Assembly: GCA_037954325.1 (NCBI GenBank)
Contig: JBBMNZ010000015.1
Coordinates: forward strand, 3,224,001-3,288,000
Direction of reading: 5' to 3'
Source of the DNA: Fistularia commersonii
Lineage: Eukaryota; Chordata; Actinopteri; Syngnathiformes; Fistulariidae
DNA length: 64,000 bases
The position numbers and the translations under genes were made by a program. Positions 12,240-28,053 of the stretch are shown piece after piece. Positions within the stretch are counted from its first letter, which is position 1; each line of letters starts with the position of its first letter. A model generated the notes under the pieces. That model was given only the letters and a program-made list of their open reading frames with translations, was not told where the DNA came from and did no database searches.

Positions 12240-13740
12240 ATACACCACAAAGTAGCACAAATTAGTAAAAGTGAAGTGAGGAAGGCATTGAAGAGGATGA
12301 AGAGTGGAAAAGCAGTTGGTCCTGATGATATACCCGTGGAAGTGTGGAATTGTCCAGGAGAGGCAGCGGTAGATTTTCTGACTCGATTATACTACAGGAT
12401 CTTAAAGAGTGAGAAGTTGCCTGGAGAATGGAGACGAAGTGGGATGGTGCCTATTTTTAAGAATAAAGGGGATGTGCAGAATTGCGGCAACTATAGAGGG
12501 AAAAGTTGATGAGCCATACAATGAAATTATGGGAAACAGTAGTAGAAACTAGACTCAGAGCAGAAATCAGCATTTGTGAGCAGCAGTATGTCTTCATGCC
12601 TTGAAAGAGTACTACAGATGCAGCATTTGCTTTTAGCATGCTAATAGAGAGGTACAGAGAAGGCCGGAGGGAGCTGCATTGTGTTTTTGTAGACCTAGAA
12701 AAAGCATATGACAGGGTGCCAAGAGAGGAGCTCTGGTATTGTATGAGGAAGTCTGGAGTGGCAGAGAAGTATGTTAAACTGGTGCAGGACATGTATGCTT
12801 GCTGTGAGACAGTGGTGCGGTGTGCTGTAGGGGTAACAGAGAAGTTGAAGGTGGAGGTGGTACTCCTTCAGGGATCAGCTCTGAGCCCCTTCTTGTTTGC
12901 ATTGGTGATAGACAGGCTGACAGATGGGGTTAGACAGGAATCTCCATGGACCATGATGTTTGCAGATGACATTGTGATCTATAGCGAGAGCAGAAATCAG
13001 GTAGAGGAAAATCTAGAGAGATGGAGGTATGCTCTGGAAAGGAGAGGAATAAAAGTTTGTCGCAGCAAGACAGAATATATGAGCGTGAATGAGAGGAACT
13101 CGGGTCGAGCAGTGAGGCTACAGGGAGTGGAGATCAAGAAGCTGGAGGATTTCAGGTACTTTGGGTCAACAGTCCAGAGTAACAGAGAGTGTGGAAAAGA
13201 GGTGAAGAGACAGGTCCAACCAGGTTGGAATGGGTGGAGAAAAGTGTCAGAGGTACTATGTGATAGAAGACTATCGGCCAGAATGAAAGGAAAAGTTTTA
13301 CAAGTCAGTGGTGAGACCAGTGATGCTGTATGGACTAGAAACAGTTACAATGACGAAAAGATAGGAGGCAGAGCTAGAGGTAACAGAGATAAAGATGTTG
13401 AGGTTCTCTTGGGGAGTGACCAGGATGGATAGGATCAGGAATAAGTCTATCAGAGGAACAGCACATGTTAAATGTTTTGGAGAGAAGGTCAGAGATGCCA
13501 GACTGAGATGGTTCGGTCATGTACAAAGGAGGGATAGAGAATATATTGATAGATAGATGCTGGAATTGGAGCTGCTAGGCAAGACGTCTCGAGGAAGACC
13601 AAAGAGAAGATTTATGGACGTAGTGAGAGAGGATATGAAGGTAGTTTGTGTGAGAGAGGAGGATACAGAGAATAGCGTGATATGGAGAAAGTTGATTTGC
13701 TGTGGCGACCCCTGAAGGGAAAAGCCAAAAGAAGAAGAAG
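12240..13740 (+). mobile_element. RTE-like non-LTR retrotransposon, reverse transcriptase part (dead copy)
   Basis: The reading frames give KSGKAVGPDDIPVEVW, SGMVPIFKNKGDVQNCGNYR, HCVFVDLEKAYDRVPREELW, LLQGSALSPFLFALVIDRL, PWTMMFADDIVIYSES and the C-terminal RFSWGVTRMDRIRN block. FADD is the catalytic reverse transcriptase motif. The copy has a frameshift near 12505, a stop near 12603, a frameshift near 13295 and further stops, so it is inactive. It ends at CGACCCCTGAAGGGAAAAGC plus an AAG/AAGA tail, the usual end of this family. No endonuclease part is attached, so it is 5'-truncated. Confidence 0.85.
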
Positions 13741-13895
13741 ATATATATATGAAAGGCTGAAGAGAGGATTCTTCGATGGAGCAAAAGAGGGCATGAAGTT
13801 AGTTGGTGTTAGAAGAGGATACCGAGTATCGGCTTAGATTGAGGAAGATGATTCACTGTGGTGCCCGGTGAATAGATATATATGTGTTTATTTAT
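13741..13895 (+). mobile_element. Second, more decayed LINE 3' end remnant
   Basis: After a short TATA run the sequence repeats a diverged version of the same 3' end (GCATGAAGTTAGTTGGTGTT, then GTGGTGCCCGGTGAATAG). It looks like an older copy of the same or a sister family, directly behind the larger copy. The sequence TTTATT at 13887-13892, read on the minus strand, could be a polyadenylation signal for cibar2, but this is only a possibility. Confidence 0.5.
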
Positions 13896-14265
13896 ATACA
13901 CAGCACATCTCTATGGAGGCCATAAAAACTTTGGAGGCCAGGACTTTAAACTAACAGTGAAGCAAGGGGAATCTAGTTCAACCAGACCAGATACCAGTTT
14001 CAATATCGATGTTCTTCAAATTTATAGTTACAATTATCAGTCAATCAGCAAATTGAAGATTATCAACGCAAACATATTTTGGCCTGCAATTAGGGTTTAT
14101 CACATGGATACACTGAACCACATGGGCAGGCTTTTAATCAAAAGCACAGAGAGATGCAGGCAGTGAAACATTTATCAAACGGTTCAATCTCAAGAAATGG
14201 AAATATAGCTTCTCCCAGTTCTTTGAGTGGCATCACAACTAGAAAAACATCTAAACGGTTTACTT

Positions 14266-18372
<4,107 letters not shown>

Positions 18373-20330
18373 GCTCTTCCGCAGTGTGCTTCCTACCCAG
18401 ACTCTGAAGTTTACCTTTTTTACCTGCACCAGGTAACGGCGGACCGCTGGCATGGAAACCACAACAACAAATGGTGTACAAGGGTTGTCCCTGTGAAGGT
18501 AACACTCCCAGCCACACGGTGGCAGCAGAGTCTGTTAGAGTATTTCTGCCCTGCATCTCTCTTGCCAAGGTGTTATAAGATGCATCCCATGTTTAATTTG
18601 CAGGGGAGAAAGCTCTCCTATGTTCTTTGTTGTGGGCGTAAGAGATAAAACCTGACATTTGACTGTTACGAACCAATTACCCAAGTAAGCCAATGTTACA
18701 CGATATTAGAAGTGCCTCTTAGCCAGTTGGTATGGATACCAGATTAGTGTATATGGTTTCTATTCAGAGCATTAAAGTGACTAATAAGGAATGAAAAATT
18801 ACTGTCTTATAGTCAAGATATAATTGCAACAAGGGCAAAGTGAGTTTAAATACAGCATATTACTATGTATGTGACTGTGTGTGTATGTGAATATGTGTAT
18901 GTGATATGTATGTGATATGTATGTGAATATGTGCGAATGTGTGTTCTTGCATGCGTGAATGTGCGTGCACAGATTTTTTAGGGGGAATCTTTAAAATACC
19001 CTTGAATATCCTCCAAATGTGTCAGACATCTTCATTGAAGACCTCAAAGGAAACAGCTCGAATGAATGTGACAGTCACAGATGTCACATTTTGTGCATAA
19101 CGTGTCCATCTAAATTCAAACCACCAATGGCAACTGCAGCAAGATGATGAGAAATTCCCTAGTTTGTAATAGAAGCGGGGGGTTCTGAACCCTTTCCAGA
19201 GACCCTGCTTCAGCACCGGAGGTGTGTTGGTGTGTACTGAGGCCTGTAGAGGGCACTGCTGGTCTTCAAGAGCCTAATTTCTCACACACTCACACACACA
19301 CACACACACACACACAAATACAAGTATACAAAGGTAAAAACCAAAGCGTGTATGTGTGTGTGCATGTTTAATTTATTGTTGTTTGACATGACAAAAGATA
19401 TGACAGTGCAAAAAACAATATAGGGGAAAACATGAAATTGCGTATTAATCACAACCAACAAGAACAAAAAAATGGATAATATTTAACGACTACAAGCTGA
19501 TATAGTCATATCAACATTTATTTTGTTTTTTTATATTGCATCGTATTTTATTTTCTTTCATTTTTCATTCGATATTGAAACCTGAAGAGAAAACTCCATT
19601 GTGACCTGAATAAAATGTCAATTTTGCCTGCTATCTTGTAATGTTTAATTTACCAATTTTTACCCCATAGTGTTATCACATTTAATTATACTCCAGTTTT
19701 TTTTGCCCAGTATTAAATTATAGATTTTCTTTTCTTCTATAGCCTACGGCAAGTTTTAGTCAATTCTAATCACGAGAACACTGAAAAGAAATATTGAATC
19801 TCATGTATGTGCTTAAAATGTGGTGCACCAATGGCAGCTAGTATACGCCATGCAGTAAATGTAGTACATGTTCATTCAAACAGAGTATGTGACTCAGAGT
19901 GGCTGTGTGACTGTGAGGGCTGCTGTGGGATCGAAACGAGGACCCATACGTGGGTGGATGAATGGCTCGGTATTTGATGAATGCACTTAACAGCTCCTGA
20001 TTTGCGATTCCATTTCTCTCTTTTCTGGTCCTACACAGTGTGCCTTGACAACAGGTAGGCTCTTTTTTTTTTCCTCTCACTTTTGCTTTCAGAACTTTTG
20101 GTTAGCTCACGCGTCCGATCCTTTGGTTTGCAGCAACACATCGGAAATGGGCCTTTCAGAAATAGATAAACAGGTATGCTTACGAGAATAGGGCCGGCTC
20201 ACTGAATCTCTCAGCTAAATTCAGAAGCCTTCATAAAAACTGAAATAAAATAAATCAAATCGGACATTCAATCAGATATCCAGGATTACTGTCACAAGTT
20301 ACAAATAATTGAATTAATAGATAAGCAATC
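18373..20330. other. Upstream region of cibar2 and intergenic DNA
   Basis: The first part must contain the cibar2 5' UTR and promoter, read leftward. The transcription start is not visible. The rest is AT-rich, with a TG-rich stretch (18860-18960) and a CA run (19281-19316). I see no convincing exon. Confidence 0.5.
18430..18462. promoter_or_regulatory. RFX X-box-like half sites in the probable cibar2 promoter
   Basis: GGTAAC (18432-18437) and CATGGAAAC (18451-18459) lie 60-90 bp upstream of the cibar2 ATG. Each resembles half of the RFX X-box consensus GTTGCCATGGYAAC. RFX factors drive many ciliary genes. The sites are imperfect, so this is a hypothesis. Confidence 0.35.
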
Positions 20331-20331
20331 G

Positions 20332-20672
20332 GGGGCGGCACGGTGGAGCAGTGCTTAGCGCTTCGGCCTCATAGCACGAAAGACCCTATTTCGATTTGCA
20401 TGTTCTTGCCGTGTGTGCGTCTCTCAGGGTTCTTTGATTCCTCCCAAAGTCCGAAAACATACAGCAGATTAATTGGAAGAAATTGGAAAATTGCCCCGAA
20501 TGAGTGAGTGAGTGAGTGAGTGAATGTTGTCTGTCTCTGTGTGCAGTCCTGCAATTGGCTAGCGCAACTGCCCCCGCCTCTCGCCCAATGACAGCTGGGA
20601 TAGGCTCCAACATCCCCGCGACCCTAAGTGCAGTATAAGCGGCAGAAGATGGTTAGATGGATGGACGGATTG
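20332..20672 (+). repeat. Dispersed teleost repeat, near full-length copy
   Basis: It begins GGGGGCGGCACGGTGGAGCA, then GTGCTTAGCGCTTCGGCCTC. It ends TGGGATAGGCTCCAACATCC followed by a GGATGGA tail. The head resembles a tRNA-derived promoter (A-box-like TGGAGCAGTG). Other copies in the window are at 11158, 16316, 25498, 27385 (reverse), 42035, 47473 (reverse), 51515-52220 and 55643. It has no coding capacity. Confidence 0.75.
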
Positions 20673-22500
20673 ATCAATGTCTGGTTTTTTTGTAACTAAA
20701 CTTTTGCAACTTTTCTGAAAAATTACACAAGATATGTCGTAATTTCTTGCTGGTATATTGGCAACAATATCTGGCTGATGCTAATATAGTTGTGTGATCT
20801 GTGGATGTAGTCTAGTGAATTGTTCAAGAGCTTCAAGCGAATAATCAAGCAAATAAATTGGTAACGTCTTGCACATTTTTTGTTTCATTATTTTTAATGA
20901 AACAATGGGGTTTAATTTTTATATTTCTATTTTGTCATTCTTTGCCTCGTATGGGTCATTTTTAGGTCATTGTGTGCTGTTGTATGGGAAGCCAGGGTTT
21001 CCCTACAGACTGTGACTATTTTTTTGTATCTTTTCTTCTCATGTGCCATGAAGCTTCGCTCACCAAGGATTAACCAGCACACCCCTTCCTGAATTATAAA
21101 CCACAAAAAATATCGTATGCATTTATTGTTGTTTTAATTGTTTGAAGAGTACATCTGTAGTTATGAGGCTGTGGCGTGCCAGCAGCAGCTTGATATTCAA
21201 CTGTGTCTTCATCTGTCCTGTTGCTATGTGCTGTTGGACAACTAATCATCCATCTGCTGCTTTTGTATTCATCCTTCCCTTTTTACCCTTCTATCAGTCC
21301 ATCTGTTCATCCTCATTTCCCTGAACTATACTCACTGGCTAATCAAATGTTTCAGTTTTTTTTTCTTTTTTTCTTCCTCACAGTAAGCCACATTCTGGTT
21401 GGATTTGAACTCTCCCCCAAGGCTTTAAAAAGAGATACTTGTCTTACTCACCATTTTCTCTCGGATATATCGTCATTGACATGACCAAGTTTTAAACTCA
21501 GATATTGGAGGATGGGGAGTTTCTTTACTGCTTGAAAAAAAAAGCATTTAATGTATTCAAGTGTGGATAGGGCCGCTTTGAGGAAAAATATTAACTTCTG
21601 TGTGATTCAAAGAAAGCTTATCAAGAATACTCTATAGTAGTAAATAACCAGGAAAGTATATTTTGCATTTTTCATTGTACAAACAATAGTGACAATTTAT
21701 TCTGGTACCAAATCAGTTCAGCAAAATAATTACAAATAAAACAAGTGTGTTAGAATTACATTTTTTAATATGTCATATGCTCACAGTACACAATCATTTT
21801 AAATATGATATTAAAAAGAAAATTGTATAGTAGAATATGTGTTTCATAGCGAATATCTAAGTTACATGTATGATAAAAATATATGATAATTTTTTTATTT
21901 ACAATTTGGAAATGAGTTATCAAGTTAAGATAATCCAAACTAGTCTTGAAAATGTATACATTTCACTTTTGAAAAATGAAAGAAAACCAAAAATAGCCTA
22001 TGTATTATTTATTTTCTATTTTCCTTTAAAAACAACAAGCAACCAAATCTCACAGCAACAAACTGACACATTTCTGATGCCCTGCATAAATAGGACTACA
22101 TGTACAGTACATTCATTTTTCTTGGCTGTCTTTTCACTGTCATGTGCCGATGGACAAAATGTCTCAGTGTTGTGCAGGTATGTCAGCATCTCTTATGCCT
22201 GTCTGTTACAACCATTCGTGACAGCATATCTCTGCGGCTTCCTATTTCCATACCTTTGTGTGACCGAGCGCAGTCACATTGCTCACCAGTCGGCATCAGT
22301 TGACAGAAATAACTCTGGTGTTATGAAGAGTGTCTCATGAAAAAAAACAAAGTGGCAAACACAAAATGGGCAGACAGGCAGGGGGCCTCGTCAGTTTATT
22401 GTTCCAAGGAGGAGAACAGTTGGCGGCTATATTGATTGTATAGTTGGATTTTAATTCAAATTAGCCATAAAATGAATATCTAGATGGTCTTTTAGGGCAG
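20673..22500. other. AT-rich intergenic DNA
   Basis: The short open frames are rich in Ser, Phe and Leu and lack domain features. I see no gene or element that I can name. Confidence 0.5.
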
Positions 22501-22629
22501 CCGGTCCTTAGAGTTATACTCACCCGAAATATCGGAAATATCATATGGGCGTGTGTATGTGTGTTCTCTGAACACGGGGTGTGTGCAGTAGTTAGAGAGA
22601 AGGCGCATGTCTACTTCTTGTCTGCTTGC

Positions 22630-24451
22630 TACCTCTCGCTTTCAGTGCTGCCGCTGGCTAGCCCTCGTGGTGCATGAAGAAGAAATTCGTGCATCAGTCG
22701 TCTCCTGCCAGTACAAAGCCTCTCCATCACCAAGACTCCTCGTGGCACACATGGCAACTGGGGCCTTGCAGCCCCAGGCTAACTTGGCAGGGGATCTGGG
22801 AGTAGCAGTGGACCCTATAGATACGAACTGGCACTTATCAACCTCTGCCCCACTGCCTTGTGGGTGAGTCTGGTAGGACAAAAGTCTAAAGGAGCACACT
22901 CCGACAGAAAAGCATCATGCTGGAGGCACACGATAGGCGATACTCCCGAAAACTGGATCTCCCGCAGACTGCTAAAGAGTGCCAGTTGTCTTGGGCCGTC
23001 CTTGTAAATGGATTACACCCTCCTGCAGTGCAAAAGTGCTGCTGGGACATGCGCACCGCCAACGACGCTCTAAATAGTCTCCCTGCGCAGGTATCCACCG
23101 CTGCCTCAGTGAGACCAGCAACTGAGAATGGTAGAAATCTGGTGGCATGGAAGCTCCTTGTCAGAACCCTGTGCATCTAAGCAGCCGTATTTAGGAGCCA
23201 CACTGCTTACCCCTGGGGAGGGGCCTAGAAAAGATTGCCTAAAATTGTTCACCCAGAACATCCTGGATAGGGAACCACATCTTTCAGGACTTTCCACCCA
23301 GTGGTCGAAATAAACAGAAGAAAACAATCCCTCTCAAACTGGCTACATGGAACATACAAACCCTTCTGGACATTGATGGAGTCAGAGAAAGGCCACAGAG
23401 GAGAACTGCACTCATTGCAGCAGAACTTAACCGCTACAATGTTGACATTGCATCTCTTAGTGAAACCAGGTTCCCAGATGAAGGCTCCCTGAAGGAAGGG
23501 CAGGGTTACACCTTCTTCTGGAAGGGAAACCCAATAGGAGGACAGCATCAGCATGGTGTGGGACTGGCAATAAACCACACTCTTCTACCAAGACTCCCAG
23601 AAATACCAATTGGCATATGTGAAAGGCTTATGTCACTAAGGATCCCTCTGGCCAAGAAGCGATATACCACCCTTCTGAGTGTTTATGCTCCGACTCTTCC
23701 ATTCAAAGATGACGTAAAAGACCACTTCTACCATGAGGCTCTCTGTGGCATACCCATGGAGGACAAGGTCTTGTTGTTTGGTGATTTCAATGCCAGGGTG
23801 GGGAAGGACAGCAAGGTGTGGAGGGGAATCATTGGGAGTCACGGTATCGGTCAGGTCAATGCCAGTGTCCTGCGGCTGTTAGGTGTTCGTGCTGAGTACG
23901 ACCTGACCATCACAAACACCCTTTTCCAGCTCAGAAATAAACACAAAACATCCTGGATGCACCCACACTCCAAATATTGCCACTTGTTGGACTACATCAT
24001 TGTGAGATGTTCTGATATAAAAGATGTCTCGCTTACCTGTGCAATGAGAGATGCAGAGTGCTGGACCGACCACCGATTATTTATAACCAAGCTCCATGTG
24101 AAAATAAGCCCCGCCATCCATCCCCAGTGGTCAGGCAAGAAGAGGCTTGACTGCGCCTGGCTTGAAAATCCTATAGATCAGGACAATCTTTGCCGTTCCC
24201 TGGCCGTAAACCTGAGGAATATTGAGTCTTTGCTGCATACAGATGTCATAGTTGATGCTAAATGGTCTTGTGTCAGCTTCAGGCTCTATGGGGCAGCAGG
24301 CCAATTCATCGTCGACTGGATGGACCACCGAGAGAGACCTGAAATATTGGAAATATTGTATGGGTTATCATTAAAGAGAGATAATTCTCTGATCCCATAC
24401 AATGATCCCCTGGCTTTTCATCATCTGGGGCTTCAAAGGCCAAAACACTGA
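22630..24451 (+). mobile_element. Non-LTR retrotransposon 5' part with an open endonuclease frame
   Basis: An open frame of about 394 codons (23270-24451) encodes an apurinic-type endonuclease. Its motifs in order are LATWNIQTLLD (metal-binding Asn), SLSETRFPD (Glu), LLSVYAPT, LLFGDFNARVG (Asp and Asn), HLLDYIIVR and ECWTDHRLFIT (Asp-His). All expected catalytic motifs are present and no stop falls in the domain. Such frames are often misnamed craniofacial development protein 2-like. The stretch 22630-23270 is a broken 5' leader region. No reverse transcriptase follows, so the copy is 3'-deleted after about 24240, where the frame stops resembling the family. Confidence 0.8.
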
Positions 24452-25490
24452 TATCTATCAAAAGGGCAGGGGTCACTTTGGATGTGTTCACATTTTTAAA
24501 ACCCCAGTTCGGCAACGGTGCCAGGTGTTAATTGAAGCCGGCTGTTTATGTTAATGGACCTTTGCTGAGCAGACACTGCACAAGCTGTCTCGCGCTTGAT
24601 GTCGGCAAACCCAATAAATGAACGCATATTTGAAATGCAACGATTAAGTCACTTTTAGCAGAGTTTACTGGCACCACCACACAGGGAAAATGTTGAACAC
24701 TTTTCAAAAAATTCAGTTAGATCTTGTCTCATGAGAAGGATTGACTAAATTCTAAGGGTGAAAGAAAGTAAGAAAGAAAAACTATTCCAATTTTTTTTTT
24801 TAATTAAAATCAAATGGCCTGTAACTTTAAGAACAAATTACGTTGATTTCATATACTGGGGATTTTTTGCCCACACTTTCATTAATAATGTAATAATTGA
24901 TGTTTATATTTTCATTTATAATTTGGTTATTTGCTGGCCTCTATTGCTCCGCTGAAGACTAATAGAAGTTTGGATATTTCATTGGATATATGTTATTCAT
25001 GCAGTGAGAATATAAACAGAATCATCCCACATGAGAACAGTTAAAAGGCTTTTGATAGATATTTTGTTTATTGCCCCGGACCCGTTGACGGACATACCTT
25101 TTCAAGCTTATGTATACGTCTAATCCAGCTCAAAACTGACAAGTACAGAAAAAAGAAACACAAAATAGCTAAATAAATCAAATAAACAAGTCATTCTCCC
25201 CCTTGGTTACTGTTGCTATGAGCTTTTGCACCCTGTATATGAGGCAATATCAACCAGAATGACGCTTTCTGGACTGATGGTTCAGGAATATCAGCAAGGA
25301 GCAGAAAGCCCATATATTGTAGTCCTTCCTGTCAATATTTTGAGGATATTTTTGACTGAGGAAGAGACAAAGTTCAGTGGTGATCCATTTCCACATCAAG
25401 AAGGTTGCAGGAATGTTATATCAAGAAAGATCAGTACACATCCCACTGTCAACAACGAACGTCATCCATCCAATCTTAACTTTTTGGTTA
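24452..25490. other. AT-rich intergenic DNA
   Basis: No recognisable element or exon. There is one short open frame at 25226-25558 without domain features. Confidence 0.5.
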
Positions 25491-25497
25491 ACCGAAC

Positions 25498-25790
25498 CGC
25501 CCCACGGCAGCACGCTGGCACAGTGGCTACCAGCATCACCGTGCAAGTTCGATTCTGACAAGGGGTCATGTTCTCCCCGTGTCTCTGGTTTCCTTCTACA
25601 GTCCAAACACAAACAGCAGGTTGATTGGAAAAAAATTAGGAAAATTGAGTGAATGGTTGTCTGTCTGTATATGTGATTGACTGGCGACCAGTCCAGGGTG
25701 TACCCCGCTTGCCCGATAACAGCTGGGATAGGCTCCAGCTCCCCCCCGTAACCCTGAGAGCAGGATAAGCAGCAGACTGATGGATGAACC
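25498..25790 (+). repeat. Dispersed teleost repeat copy
   Basis: CCACGGCAGCACGCTGGCAC and TGCAAGTTCGATTCTGACAA form the head. GGGATAGGCTCCAGCTCCCC and GATGGATG form the tail. It is the same family as at 20332 and is diverged. Confidence 0.7.
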
Positions 25791-26955
25791 GGCCTACATT
25801 TAAATAACATGCCATCCAATGTACTTTAATACAAGTGAACAATTTATGACATTTCTTGCAATCCCAGTGCAAAAATGAAATATGGTAAGCAAAAGTAGAC
25901 TTGTTTTGTTGACTCAAAATATTGGTGGGCCAAAAGAAACGGCAGATGAGTGTAATAATCCCGTTATGATATTCATAGGAGTGACCATGTAAGATGTTTA
26001 TTTCAATATCAAACAACATTCCCATATTGTTTCATCCTTTGTTATCCATATTATTCTGTAATAATCTAATATCTGTTTTGTTGTGGCTTGTGGAAGCACA
26101 TTCCTCTTTAGTACAGAATGTGTGTGGGTGGGATGTGTTATGATCATGGTCTCCACGGTGACACATGAAGCTTATATGCGGCCTGCAGATGCCAGTTCAG
26201 ATACATACATTTCCATTCATTAGAGACCCGGTGGTGAATGTCGCAGAGTGATGTGGCAGGTTAGGTATGCAGATGGCCTGTGAGATCATCATGAGATTCG
26301 TGGAGTCTTTATAGATTTTAGCACAATTTTTTTTGTTTTAGCCCTGCTGTCGTTATTATTGAGCATCCTGGGATAAAAACATTTTTTCAACAAAAGCATC
26401 TTTCACAGCAGTTTTTATTCCATAGGTTTGCCATGCTAGCCGAGCTTCACTGAGGGATGTTGAAATATTTCGTAACACAATGCCAGCCCATGGAGAAGCT
26501 CCAATTTGAAACTTATTCAAAGATAAGTGGCTGTGATTGCCCCTGTATTTAAGAAAACACTGAAAATCAGAAAGGATGCGAGAGGAGTACTGATGGATCT
26601 CCAGTGTGAAATGAAATTCTGAATTACCAGATTCGTCTGATTGCCGATCGTGTGAAACAACAGTTCATGGACATAGCAATTTACTTTGAAAGTCATCAAG
26701 AAGCCATTTCAACGAGGGCCTGTCAGTCTGCTTCATAAAAAGGACTTCGAATCTCCTTACGCTTTCTCTCACTTGGTTGATTATTTTTTTCTCCACAACC
26801 ATTTCCTCAAGAATCTTAAGTCACAAGGTGATTCTGGAGGTTACTGGTCAGACTTTGTCTAATGAACTAATGACCACCTCGGCAGTCTGTGGGTGCTGAT
26901 GCCTTGTTTCACAAGCTCAATAAATGTCCACGCAAGTGAGTGACATTAGTAGTTT
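25791..26955. other. Unassigned intergenic DNA
   Basis: Mixed-composition, AT-rich DNA without a recognised exon or repeat. Confidence 0.45.
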
Positions 26956-26957
26956 CT

Positions 26958-27100
26958 GACCCTGGTGCCGCAGCAGGCCTGGCCAGGGTCGGGCAAGAGT
27001 GTGGTCAAGACCTGCTCTACGTGGAAAGGGTCATTAGTCCGCTGTGTTGTGATTTGGCGCCATATAAATACTGTAAAATCTGATTTGATTCAACCACTGT
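26958..27100 (+). repeat. Teleost interspersed repeat tail (GATTTGGCGC type)
   Basis: GGCCTGGCCAGGGTCGGGCA is followed by TGTGATTTGGCGCCATATAA and a degraded TTTGATTC tail. The phrase GATTTGGCGCTATATAAATA is a recurrent repeat end in teleost genomes. It is recognised from memory only. Confidence 0.5.
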
Positions 27101-27384
27101 TTATAATGAGAATGAGAACAACTTTATTTATCCCGAAGGAAATTGTTGTGCCAGAGTTTCAAGCAAAAACATAACCGTAATAGACAAAAGTAGGAAGGAG
27201 GAAGAATAAGAAATACAATGAAATATAAATTGTCTTAACTGTGAACTATTAACTACAAAGATTTGAAGATTTCCTGAGGGAAGAGGAATTAAAAAGACCT
27301 TATACTTTGTATAAGCATGATAATGCAAAAAAATAAAGAAGCTTTGGTGCTGCATATGCAGGTTTGGGCTGTTCATCATTCATT

Positions 27385-27690
27385 ATATACTGCTCATCCT
27401 GTGCTCAGGTTCAAGGGGGGACCTGTTACCTATGTTAGCTTCCTTTGAGCGAGAGGGGGGATTCACTCTGGATAAGACATAGAGAAACAAACAACCATTC
27501 ACTCTCTCATTAACAAGTCTGGGCAATTTAAGGTGTCCAATGAACCGCTGGACTATGGGAGGTAAACCAGAGAGCCTGGAGGAAAGCCACGTTGACACAA
27601 GAACATGCAAACTGCACACGGCGTTGTTGCCCCTGTCGGAATCGAACCATGAACCTTCTTGCTGTAGATATAGAGCTAATTTTAAGCTCA
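27385..27690 (-). repeat. Dispersed teleost repeat copy, reverse orientation
   Basis: On the minus strand it reads from GGTTCATGGTTCGATTCCGA through GCATGTTCTTGTGTCAACG to AATGAGAGAGTGAATGGTTG. It belongs to the tRNA-headed family. The preceding 27110-27370 stretch starts with ACTTTATTTATCCCGAAGG, another recurrent teleost motif of uncertain class. Confidence 0.6.
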
Positions 27691-28039
27691 TGGGGAAAAA
27701 AAAACTATTGATTGTTCCACGTGATAATGCATCAAGTTACAAAGCAGACCCTATGGAAGAACATATTATCATTAGAGAGAAGCTTGGAAAATCCAGAATG
27801 TGAAACATGAGTTGTGGGATTGGTCCCTTGCTCAGGAATCTTTGTACCATCCGTCCAAACCGTGGTGAACATTGCTTAGAAAAAAAAAAATCTTAATGAA
27901 GTGTATTTCAAGGCCCTGAGTGTATGTCTGCCGATGCCTCTCTAGCTCCTTTGAAAATGATCACCGTGGCTGTACAAACTGCTCTGTTTATAAGGGCTCT
28001 ATCTTTAGACTGGAGCTGCTTCAACAATCCACTTCAGTG

Positions 28040-28053
28040 GTTGCCATGGAAAC
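28040..28053. promoter_or_regulatory. Consensus RFX X-box motif
   Basis: GTTGCCATGGAAAC is a near-perfect match to the X-box bound by RFX factors. It lies in intergenic DNA without a visible gene start, 9.7 kb upstream of cibar2 in that gene's direction. A distal enhancer is possible. A chance match is also possible. Confidence 0.45.

Noticed and set aside
20332..20420. tRNA gene
   Set aside because: The head has A- and B-box-like sequence, but no cloverleaf with paired stems can be drawn, and the same head recurs in many dispersed copies.
23558..24451. Host gene for craniofacial development protein 2
   Set aside because: This label is commonly given to LINE endonuclease frames. The motif order is that of a retrotransposon endonuclease.
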